In this document: positions 1-7,321 of the stretch, piece by piece
How positions within the stretch are numbered: the first letter of the stretch is position 1
Layout of the letters: each line of letters opens with the position of its first letter
Assembly: GCA_965194375.1 (NCBI GenBank)
Contig: CBDAEL010000006.1
Origin: Tabrizicola_A aquatica
Lineage (GTDB): Bacteria > Pseudomonadota > Alphaproteobacteria > Rhodobacterales > Rhodobacteraceae
Strand: one strand, 5' to 3'
Length of the DNA stretch: 64,000 nt
The notes under the pieces: model-generated
The model's database searches: none
Told to the model about the DNA's origin: nothing
Seen by the model: only the letters and a program-made list of their open reading frames with translations
Translations under genes and position numbers: made by a program

Positions 1-113
1 GTCGGATGCACACCATATTCGGCTGCCAGCTCCGACACTGTGCGCTCGCCTTTCAGCGCCTCTAACGCAACACGCGCCTTGAACGCCGCGTCATGGTTCC
101 TGCGTTTCTTCAT
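1..113 (-). CDS. IS3-family transposase OrfA, N-terminal fragment at the window edge
   Basis: From the ATG at 113 the leftward frame gives about 37 residues beginning MKKRRNHDAAFKARVALEAL, followed by KGERTVSELAAEYGVHP. This is the helix-turn-helix N-terminus of IS3-family OrfA, which binds the element ends. A GAGGAG ribosome-binding site precedes the start. The gene continues beyond base 1, so intactness and the frameshift to OrfB cannot be judged. Confidence 0.8.
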   Translation of the reverse strand, partial: MKKRRNHDAAFKARVALEALKGERTVSELAAEYGVHP

Positions 114-194
114 GTTCTGATCTCCTCGTTCTTGGAGACCAGCAGACGTCAGATCGTAGCTTCCGTCACTGTCCGGTTTTCGGGGAGTAGCTCA
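1..194 (-). mobile_element. IS3-family element, left end only (runs off the window)
   Basis: The segment holds the start of an IS3-type orfA reading leftward and, upstream of it, a terminus whose outer end (194, reading leftward) begins TGAGCTACTCCCCG, with the TGA tip usual for IS3 elements. The terminus abuts an interrupted istA, so this element inserted into an older IS21-type element. A second copy of the same 37-bp terminus lies at 5375-5411, differing at one position by eye. The right end of the element is outside the window. Confidence 0.75.
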
Positions 195-585
195 CATCTC
201 CAGGGTCAAAATGTAAAGGAACAAAGGTCCCGCGCCCCGTCGTCTGCTGTTCACGCTGCCGATCTGCCCGCCACGATCGCGCAAAAGCCGCCACCCGTCC
301 GTAAGAACCGGTGAAGCCAAGCGCTATAAGATCGACATGCAATTGCTTCACAGTTCGCCGCTCCTTGCGCGACTTGCCAGCCTCAGTCTTCAGCCAGCTC
401 GCCAACTTCTCGGCAAAGGGATCAAGCTTGCTTTGCCGCTCCGGCGTCGCGAATTTGGGCTCGATAGTGTTCGCAGCCAGATGCTTGGTCACGGTATTGC
501 GCGACACTCCAGTCAGCCGCGCGATCTCGCGGATCGACAGCTTCTGCCGCAAATGCATCCGTCGGGTGATGTTCAATAGTCCCAT
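195..585 (-). pseudogene. istA: IS21-family transposase IstA, truncated by the IS3 insertion
   Basis: The frame from the ATG at 585 (GGAG ribosome-binding site just upstream) encodes the N-terminal 130 residues of an IstA-type transposase. A helix-turn-helix is visible (SIREIARLTGVSRNTVTKHL), and the frame runs to the conserved FVPLHFDPGD stretch that normally precedes the QFDWSE start of the DDE catalytic core. At base 195 the sequence switches to the IS3 terminus, so the catalytic domain and the partner istB are missing. The product cannot transpose. An in-frame ATG at 615 is possible but lacks a good ribosome-binding site. Confidence 0.8.
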
Positions 586-637
586 GTGGATCACTCCGTT
601 GCCCCCGCCGCTCACCGCTTTGGGGAAAGGTTCACAT

Positions 638-698
638 GGCTCAGTTCTCAGTGAAAATTATCCGCCTAAACGGCGCAGTTCTGGATGAAAATCAACAC
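638..698 (-). repeat. IS21-type terminal direct repeats (transposase-binding sites)
   Basis: Two near-identical 21-bp direct repeats at 672-692 and 638-658 (leftward: ATTTTCA, then AGAACTG, then GCC) lie 34 bp apart upstream of istA. Repeated sites of this kind near the ends are known in IS21 elements. The element probably ends at the TGTTGAT just outside, near 697-698. Confidence 0.6.
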
Positions 699-1461
699 CC
701 ACCTACGTGAGACCAGAGATCGCACTCCACCGGAGTCCTTTTGCGCGATGATCGATACGGCGATTATGAGGTGCCGGTGCCTCGGTTGAGCCGATCCACG
801 TGTAAGGCGACCAAGGTGCGTCAAGCGTGAAACAGGCGGGTACCCCCCATGTGGGGTCACGCGGATGTTGGCCTCGCTTTTGGGGTGGGTGAGCAAGCGC
901 CACATGACCAGTCGCTCTGGCGTTTTTTCTACGCAACCTGCCCGCCGCGAACCAGCTGTCCGCTCAAATCGCTTGCTCAGCAACAGGACGCACTTGGGGA
1001 CAGATATGGGGATAGCCACCATTCCCCATAAAAATATCGCTTATTTATCAACGATTTGCATGAGTTAAGTGGCGGAGGGAGTGGCTCTAGATCCGAACTC
1101 TCTCCTCGAAGCTGTGCACAACGCAGCGCAAGAGAGAGGGTTTGCGAGCATTTATGCCTAGATCTGGAGAAAACGTGACGAGTAGGCAAATCCCTCTTGT
1201 GCCGATGGCGTGTGAAACAGACCTCGAAGAAACCCTGGAAAGCCGGACGATCGGTGGTGAATTCAGTGCTCAGCCCGGCCCGACTAATGCCGCAGCGCGC
1301 CAGGCTGAGGTGAAGCAGCCCTTCTTGATCGGACCCTACTCGTCCATCGTGCCAAGAAAATTCTACTCCTGCACCCCCTCAACCAAGCAAGGGGCTTGCC
1401 GAAAGTTGCTGCCCCTAAGGTAGGGGCACGGCGCGATATGCGCGGCGTGCCCCGGTCATCA
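699..1461. other. Gene-free stretch between IS remnant and monooxygenase
   Basis: About 760 bases with no frame that has both a convincing start and recognisable protein similarity. The short open frames on both strands look like random GC-rich frames. A small GGGGTAC-type palindromic patch occurs near 838-856. The region is probably old mobile-element debris or flank. Confidence 0.5.
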
Positions 1462-3261
1462 TCAACCCAAATGATAGGTTTCCGGCACGCCATAGACGGG
1501 CGTATCGATTCCTTCCATACGGGCCTTAAGTTGCAGCGACAGGAACTGGCTGTAATGCCGCGACTGGTGCAGGTTGCCGCCATGGAACCAGAGCGCTTCT
1601 TGCTGCGTTGGCTTCCACATGTTGCGCTGTTCGCCCACCCATGGGCCGGGGTCCTTAGGCGTATCCGATCCCAGCCCCCAGCACTTGCCCACCTTGTCGG
1701 CCACATCCTTGCCGATCAGATCGGCAGCCCAGCCGTTCATGGACCCGTATCCCGTGGCATAGACGATGATATCGGCCTGCAACTTCGTGCCATCCTCCAG
1801 CACGACGCCGTCGGGGACGATTTCCTTAACGTTGCCATGAGCAAGCTTGATCTTGCCGTCGATGATCAACTGGCTTGCGCCGACATCGATGTAATAGCCC
1901 GATCCGCGACGCAGATACTTCATGAACAGACCCGATCCGTCCGCGCCCCAATCAAGCCAGAAGCCTGCCTTTTCAAGCCCGGCGTAGAAGTCGGCGTCCA
2001 CTTCGCGCATCTTGTCATAAAGCGGGATCTGGAATTCGTGGAGGATCTTGTAGGGCAGGCTGGCGAAGATCAGGTCCGCCTTTTCGGTCGTCATGCCCGA
2101 CCGTACAGCCTGTTCGGAATAGAGAGCGCCCAGTCCGATTTCCATCAGCGTGTCGGACCGCACGATGTGGGTCGAGGAGCGCTGCACCATCGTCACGTCA
2201 ACATCGCCCTCCCAAAGCGCGGCGCAGATATCGTGGGCCGAGTTGTTGGAGCCAATGACCACGGCCTTCTTACACTTGTAGGCATCCGGTCCCGGATGGC
2301 GCGAGGAATGGTGCTGGTCGCCCTTGAACGTCTCCATCCCCGGATATTTGGGCAGGTTAGCCTTGCCCGACATGCCGGTTGCCAACACCAGCTGCTTCGG
2401 GCGCAGCACCACTTCCTGACCGTCGCGGTGGACCACGACCGTCCATTCCTTGGTCCTTTCGTCATACTTGGCGGACTGGCAGGTGGTCTTGGACCAGTAG
2501 TTCAGCTCCATCACCTTGGTATACATCTCGAGCCAGTCGCCGATCTTGTCCTTAGGGGCGAAGACGGGCCAGTTCTCGGGGAACTTGATATAGGGCAGGT
2601 GGTCGTACCAGACCGGGTCATGCAGGCAGAGCGACTTGTATCGGTTGCGCCAGCTGTCGCCGGGGCGTTCGTTCTTTTCGATGATGATCGCTGGTACGCC
2701 CAACTGGCGCAGCCGCGCGCCAAGCGCGATGCCGCCCTGACCGCCGCCGATGATCACGACATAGGGCTGCTTGGTATAGCCCAGTTCGCGCGCCTCGGCC
2801 TCGCGCTCTTCCTTCCATGTGGGGCGGTGCTTGCCCGCGCCGTGCTTGGCCCCAAGCGTACGGGAAAAGCCCTTGTGTTCCTCATGCCCCTTCAATTCGG
2901 CCATCGTGGTCAGCAGCGTCCAGATCTTGCCGTCCTTGAGCCGGACGAGACCATAGCCGCGCGCCGCCGCCGTTTCGAATTCGATCCAAGCCGTGGTCAC
3001 ACCGCTATCGGCGCTGGCAGTCTCACCCTCGGCGATGGTCCAGCCGGTGGGCTTGGTCGTTGACAGTTGCGCGCGCAACAGGGCGGCAATCTGTTCCTTG
3101 CCCTCACTGGTGTGGATGTTCCACGTAAAGGTCACGAGATCGCGCCAGTAGCAGTCCTCCTGGAAACATGCCGTCGCGGCGGCGATGTCTCCCCGTTCCA
3201 ACGCCGCCCCGAACGTATCCAGAAGCGTCTGAACCTCTGCATCTGCGGTGGTATCGAGCAT
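1462..3261 (-). CDS. NTF2/SnoaL-fused flavin-containing monooxygenase
   Basis: This 599-residue protein has an N-terminal NTF2/SnoaL-like domain (about residues 1-125) followed by a flavin-dependent monooxygenase. The FAD-binding motif VVIIGGGQGGIALGARL lies near residue 170 and the NADPH-binding motif VVIGSNNSAHD near 345. An FMO-type signature FKGDQHH lies between them. Such enzymes use NADPH and O2 to oxygenate a small soft nucleophile or carbonyl; the substrate cannot be read here. The start at 3261 is chosen because AGGGAGG sits just upstream; the frame extends 18 codons further with no better site. The regulator gene at 3412-5193 lies immediately upstream on the same strand and probably controls it. 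It is longer than trimethylamine monooxygenase and more like YUCCA-type FMOs. Confidence 0.85.
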   Translation of the reverse strand: MLDTTADAEVQTLLDTFGAALERGDIAAATACFQEDCYWRDLVTFTWNIHTSEGKEQIAALLRAQLSTTKPTGWTIAEGETASADSGVTTAWIEFETAAARGYGLVRLKDGKIWTLLTTMAELKGHEEHKGFSRTLGAKHGAGKHRPTWKEEREAEARELGYTKQPYVVIIGGGQGGIALGARLRQLGVPAIIIEKNERPGDSWRNRYKSLCLHDPVWYDHLPYIKFPENWPVFAPKDKIGDWLEMYTKVMELNYWSKTTCQSAKYDERTKEWTVVVHRDGQEVVLRPKQLVLATGMSGKANLPKYPGMETFKGDQHHSSRHPGPDAYKCKKAVVIGSNNSAHDICAALWEGDVDVTMVQRSSTHIVRSDTLMEIGLGALYSEQAVRSGMTTEKADLIFASLPYKILHEFQIPLYDKMREVDADFYAGLEKAGFWLDWGADGSGLFMKYLRRGSGYYIDVGASQLIIDGKIKLAHGNVKEIVPDGVVLEDGTKLQADIIVYATGYGSMNGWAADLIGKDVADKVGKCWGLGSDTPKDPGPWVGEQRNMWKPTQQEALWFHGGNLHQSRHYSQFLSLQLKARMEGIDTPVYGVPETYHLG

Positions 3262-3411
3262 TTGTGTTCCTCCCTTTGTTATGCTTCCCGACAAAGGGTG
3301 TGCGCCACGCCGCACTTGTCATCGACATTTTAGGATAGAAGCGTCGCGCAATAAAATTTCTCGCCGCCGCCGTTGCACGCGCAACGGATGCTGCAACACG
3401 GGGCAACTGGA

Positions 3412-5193
3412 TCAGGCCAGGAGTCCCTCGCGCCGGGCACGGCGCAGGATGGTGGAACGGTTGACACCCAGCCTGCGTGCGGCAAGCGCCATGTTTCCCT
3501 GACAGGCGGCCAGCACATCGGCCAGTGATGCGGCCGCCTGCACGGGCGCAAGCGGTGCGGGCGGCAGGTCAGGCAGATCGATAACTGCCCCATCGGCCAG
3601 CGTGATCGCAACCTCCAGCGTGTTGGCCAGTTCGCGCAGATTGCCCGGCCAATCCCGCGCCTTCAGTTCGGCCCGCGCCGCAGGCGAAATGCGCAGACTT
3701 GTGGGGCGCAGATGGCCCAGTTGGCGCAACATGCGATCGATCAGCCAGTCGAAATCCTGCCGCAAGCGCAAGGGCGGCAAACCGAGCGCCACGGGGGCCA
3801 GCAGGAAAAACAGATCGGCACGGAAGGTTTTCTCCTGCACCTTGGCCGCCAGATCATCGACGGTGGCGGTCATCACCCGTGGCCGCTGCCGCGCCGGCAG
3901 ATAGTCGAACCCCGCGACCAGCTGCAAGAGCCGCCCCTGATCGCCGGGCGACAGGTCACCCGGCCGGTCAATGAACAGCGTTCCACCGACCGCCGCGGTC
4001 GCCACCCCATCAAGGTCTGACAAAGCCGCGGCGCAGGAAAGCGTGACGAAGGGCCTGTTCCCCGGCTGGCTCGTGTGGATCGCACGGGCAAGCCGTTCCT
4101 TCCCCGTTCCCGTCTCGCCCGTCAGCAGAAGCGATATTCCGGTGGGAGCAAGACGCGCCGCATCTGCCCGAAGCCGCCGGATCGCCGGGTCCGCGCCGCC
4201 AAGATTCTGTAGCGGCCCGCCCTCGCCCGTCCGTCCAGAAGCGTTTTGGCGTTCCGACTGGGGCGCGATGGCATGACCGAACATCCCCTGCCCGTCGCGC
4301 AACTGGATCAGGCGGTCCTCGGTCGGGCGACCACGCATCAGGTCGGGCAGGCTGTCGATCGACAGGTCGAAGAAATGGTCGATCTTGTGCCCGATTGCTG
4401 CGCCGTCCATCTTCCCGCCCAATTGCCGCGAAAGCACCCTTTCGGCCCCATGCGTCATGCCGATGATCCGGCCGGACCCATCCAGCGCAAGCGCTGCCTC
4501 AGGGTCTACGTCAAGGAATTCGGGATTGGTCGAAAAGCGCAGCACCCAGTCGCCACGGTTAATCGCCATCAGGTTCGCCATTTCCACGCGTCTTGCGCTG
4601 GCTTTCACAAGGTTCAGCGCAAGGCTCTGGCTGATCTTCGGTTGCGGTGAACGCAGAAGCGAGATGTCAAGAACAGCCGCAAGATTGCCGTCCGTATCAA
4701 AGATGGGCGCGGCTGTGCAGGACAGCGGGGTGTGGGTCAGGTCGAAATGGTCCGACTGGTGGATCGTGATCGCCTCGCGCGTGATGATGCAGGACCCGAC
4801 GCCGCAGGTTCCGGCCAACTCCTCAGACCAATCAGACCCGAGGTAGAGGCCCGCCGTACGCAATTCATCTTCGAACTTGGGATCGCCGAAGTAATCGACC
4901 GTGACGCCCTTCGCATCCGCCAGCAGGAGCACGTATTTCTGTCCGGCGATCTGGCGGAAGAGCATTTCTAGCCCGCTGCGAGCGATGGAAATCAGCCGCT
5001 CCGACTGTTCGCGGTGTTCGCGCAGCCGCGCCTCGGTCACGATATGGGCAGGACTGGGCTTGGCGGGGTCCATCCCGTATTGCTCGACGCAGCGCCGCCA
5101 GGATTGTTCGACAAGCGCGTCCCGACCCATGCCGCGCCCGGACAGGACCTGGTCTATTTCACGCAGGTGAGACAGGTTCGACATGTTCCTCAC
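3412..5193 (-). CDS. AcoR/NtrC-like regulator with a degenerate AAA+ domain
   Basis: A 593-residue regulator of the AcoR architecture: a GAF-type sensor half (roughly residues 60-240), an AAA+ domain (about 320-500) and a Fis-type helix-turn-helix at the C-terminus (NMALAARRLGVNRSTILRRA). Walker A is intact (GETGTGKE). The segment between FVTLSCAAAL and Walker B is shortened, and the GAFTGA loop that contacts sigma-54 is absent. Walker B reads GGTLFIDRPGDL, so the usual DE pair is DR. By analogy with GAFTGA-less regulators such as TyrR and Rhodobacter NtrC, it probably works without sigma-54. It likely senses a small ligand through GAF and controls the adjacent monooxygenase. Start is GTG at 5193; an in-frame ATG at 5184 is equally plausible. 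Confidence 0.85.
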   Translation of the reverse strand: MRNMSNLSHLREIDQVLSGRGMGRDALVEQSWRRCVEQYGMDPAKPSPAHIVTEARLREHREQSERLISIARSGLEMLFRQIAGQKYVLLLADAKGVTVDYFGDPKFEDELRTAGLYLGSDWSEELAGTCGVGSCIITREAITIHQSDHFDLTHTPLSCTAAPIFDTDGNLAAVLDISLLRSPQPKISQSLALNLVKASARRVEMANLMAINRGDWVLRFSTNPEFLDVDPEAALALDGSGRIIGMTHGAERVLSRQLGGKMDGAAIGHKIDHFFDLSIDSLPDLMRGRPTEDRLIQLRDGQGMFGHAIAPQSERQNASGRTGEGGPLQNLGGADPAIRRLRADAARLAPTGISLLLTGETGTGKERLARAIHTSQPGNRPFVTLSCAAALSDLDGVATAAVGGTLFIDRPGDLSPGDQGRLLQLVAGFDYLPARQRPRVMTATVDDLAAKVQEKTFRADLFFLLAPVALGLPPLRLRQDFDWLIDRMLRQLGHLRPTSLRISPAARAELKARDWPGNLRELANTLEVAITLADGAVIDLPDLPPAPLAPVQAAASLADVLAACQGNMALAARRLGVNRSTILRRARREGLLA

Positions 5194-5374
5194 GTTTACC
5201 AGCAGGAGCTTATGCAGTAACAGACGGACGGAAAATGCCCCTTTGGTAGTATGGGCACTTCCTTATCATAGTCGAAGCTAGCGCGATGTTTGCCGTTCAC
5301 CAGTATGCGAGAGTTGAGTACAGTGTCGCCTGGATATGGTTGGGGGCGCATCCTTACGGAAAAAGTCGGACCAC

Positions 5375-5411
5375 AGCTTCCGTCACTGTCCGATTTTCGG
5401 GGAGTAGCTCA
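5375..5411 (-). repeat. Solitary IS3-type terminus, second copy
   Basis: These 37 bases repeat 158-194 with a single difference seen by eye, in the same orientation. No transposase coding sequence lies beside it, so it is a scar or solo end of the same IS type. Confidence 0.7.
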
Positions 5412-5430
5412 GGCAGCGCTTCCAATAAAC

Positions 5431-5600
5431 TCAAACGACAGTCCAGGCCTTGATCTCGCGCATGGCCACCGTCGACGGGTCAGGAAAGCCGCCGCCGTTG
5501 CAATGTGGCTGCTGATAGAATCGGTTCTTGGCAGTCAGCGGGCCGGTCTTAATCGGTTCGAACGGCATATCGTAGAGCGGATCGCGGAAGGGCAGGCCTC
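5431..5600 (-). pseudogene. Remnant of a TMADH/histamine-dehydrogenase-family gene (N-terminus)
   Basis: The leftward frame encodes about 50 residues, including FEPIKTGPLTAKNRFYQQPH followed by CNGGGFPDPS, and then reaches a stop at 5431-5433. This matches the N-terminus of the intact enzyme at 7322-9412 (FEPVRIGPKLAKNRFYQVPH, CNGGGYRDPS), including the cysteine that links FMN in this family. Everything after about residue 55 is gone. It sits next to the solitary IS3 end, which suggests loss through IS-mediated rearrangement. Confidence 0.75.
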
Positions 5601-5686
5601 TCGGGCAAGGGCAGAAGTCAGATAACTACACGAGCATGGCCCAGTCACTGACATTGCTGCATCTTTATCGATTGAAATCAAATAGC

Positions 5687-6628
5687 CTAGGTTGTTCTTC
5701 GCTTGACGGTAATGCCCGCTATTGCGGCGTTGTCCAGAAGCGCTGTACATACATCAGAAAAGGCGCGAATGGTCGGTGGCTGGAATCCCCAGGTGGGGCA
5801 AAGCAGGCCCATCCGCATTGGCTTGAGATTGTCCTCCAGCGGCACGAACCGCAGCGGCTTACCATCGGGCGCTGTACTGAAATCAGGGCGGGTATTCGCA
5901 ATGGAAAACCCGAAACCATTGCCGACAAGAGAGTGGACCACGGCCATATCCTGTGTACGCTCAACCACATTCGGGCGAAACCCGGCCTGTTCGAACAGCG
6001 ACAGAAAATACGCTGAGCTTAGCGGCAGATCAAGAAGCACCAGCGGGCTGTCCGCCAGTTCGTTGATGGTAATACTGTCGCGCAGGGCCAGTGGGTGATT
6101 TTCCGGCAAGATCGCAAACGGTGGCAAGACCGCTAGTTCGACAAATTCCATATCGGTAGGGATCGCCAGATCATAGGTCAGTGCCACGTCAAGCGAGGCA
6201 TCCCGCAGCCCGTCGATCAATCCAGCCTGATGCAGCTGAAACTGACGGAACCGGACATCGGGGTAGGTTTCAGTATAGGCTCGACGCAGCCGGGGCAGGA
6301 CGATCTGGGCAAAAGTCAGAAGGCACCCAACATTTAGCTCGCCCTGCACCGTACTACGCAGCAAATTGGCGAGCTCAGACACCGCCTTGGCACTTTCAAG
6401 CGCCCGGCACGCCGCCTGTGTCAACTGCTGGCCGGCCTGCGTGGTAGCCATGCCAGAAGCGTGTTTGCGCACAAACAAGGCCAAACCAAGTTCTGCCTCC
6501 AACTGAGTGATGGAGCTCGAGACCGAAGATGGCGAAACCGACAAATGGTCTGCTGCCGCAACGATCGACCCAAGGCGGCTAACAGCGACAAGATACTGCA
6601 ACTGCCGCAAAGTGAACCGTGATTGCAT
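5687..6628 (-). CDS. LysR-family transcriptional regulator
   Basis: A 313-residue LysR-type regulator. An N-terminal winged helix-turn-helix (LRQLQYLVAVSRLGSIVAAA, then DHLSVSPSSVSSSI) is followed by a periplasmic-binding-like effector domain from about residue 90. The start at 6628 follows GGGGG at a usual distance; an in-frame start 18 codons upstream lacks one. It stands between two decayed genes, the amine dehydrogenase remnant downstream and the aldehyde dehydrogenase remnant upstream, and may have regulated them. Its present target is unclear. The effector type cannot be deduced. Confidence 0.85.
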   Translation of the reverse strand: MQSRFTLRQLQYLVAVSRLGSIVAAADHLSVSPSSVSSSITQLEAELGLALFVRKHASGMATTQAGQQLTQAACRALESAKAVSELANLLRSTVQGELNVGCLLTFAQIVLPRLRRAYTETYPDVRFRQFQLHQAGLIDGLRDASLDVALTYDLAIPTDMEFVELAVLPPFAILPENHPLALRDSITINELADSPLVLLDLPLSSAYFLSLFEQAGFRPNVVERTQDMAVVHSLVGNGFGFSIANTRPDFSTAPDGKPLRFVPLEDNLKPMRMGLLCPTWGFQPPTIRAFSDVCTALLDNAAIAGITVKRRTT

Positions 6629-6666
6629 AAATCCCCCGCAAGACGAACCTGCTGGGCAGAGGCCCG

Positions 6667-7130
6667 TCAGATCTTGATCCAACTAGTTTTCAGGGTAGTG
6701 TACTTGCCGAAGGAGTAAAGCGACAGGTCGCGCCCGAAACCCGATTGCTTTGTTCCAACAAATGGCGTCATGGCCGACAGCGCGTCAACATTGTTGACGG
6801 ATACTGAGCTCGCGTTCAGGACGTCCTACACCCGCCAAGTCGGCGACAGGTCACACGTCCAGACCGATGCGGCAAGGCCTTAGGTGCTGTCATTGACCAT
6901 CGCGACAGCCTCGGCCTGCCTCTCAAAGGTCTGGATAGTCAATACTGGGCCAACGATTTCTTCGCGCACTACACGGGCATCCTGCGGGACATCAGCAAAG
7001 ATAGTTGGTTGGACGCAGGCGTCCGAGCCCGACGGCGTAAATCGCTCGCCACCACAGACCAACCGCGCCTGTTGTTTGCCGCTGTCAACAAACCGCATGA
7101 CAGTATCGACATGACATCTGCAGGTTTGGC
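6667..7130 (-). pseudogene. Aldehyde dehydrogenase, C-terminal remnant with in-frame stops
   Basis: The leftward frame shows the C-terminal third of an NAD-dependent aldehyde dehydrogenase of the PuuC-like type: ARLVCGGERF, PTIFADVPQDARVVREEIVG, then GLAASVW and a C-terminus with PFVGTKQSGFGRDLS and TTLKTSWIKI. Two stop codons interrupt it, one after MVNDST where the family usually has a tyrosine, and one after SPTWRV. The N-terminal two thirds, including the NAD site and catalytic cysteine, are missing. An aldehyde dehydrogenase would be the natural partner of an amine dehydrogenase, so this is probably part of the same decayed locus. Confidence 0.8.
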
Positions 7131-7321
7131 TCTCTTTCCAGCCATTTCTAGTCCTCCTGAAACGGGATCATATTATCCCTGTTGGTGGGCGACTTCAGTG
7201 GGGGCACTCCACCCCAACCACAAAGCGCCTACACGAGCCATTCTCCACGGTAGTTTTTTCGATGTCTGGCGCCTAACGCAAAGTCGAAGGTCATGGCCCG
7301 CTTCTTCGAGAGAGGTAGCAA

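Noticed and set aside
838..856. GGGTACCCCCCATGTGGGG patch as an operator like 14126-14141
   Set aside because: Imperfect symmetry and no gene start nearby.
1396..3063. A 555-codon open frame on the plus strand
   Set aside because: Antisense to the monooxygenase, with no recognisable domain or ribosome-binding site.
1462..3261. Trimethylamine monooxygenase (Tmm)
   Set aside because: Tempting because of the TMAO genes, but this protein has an extra NTF2-like domain, is much longer and is linked to an AcoR-like regulator instead.
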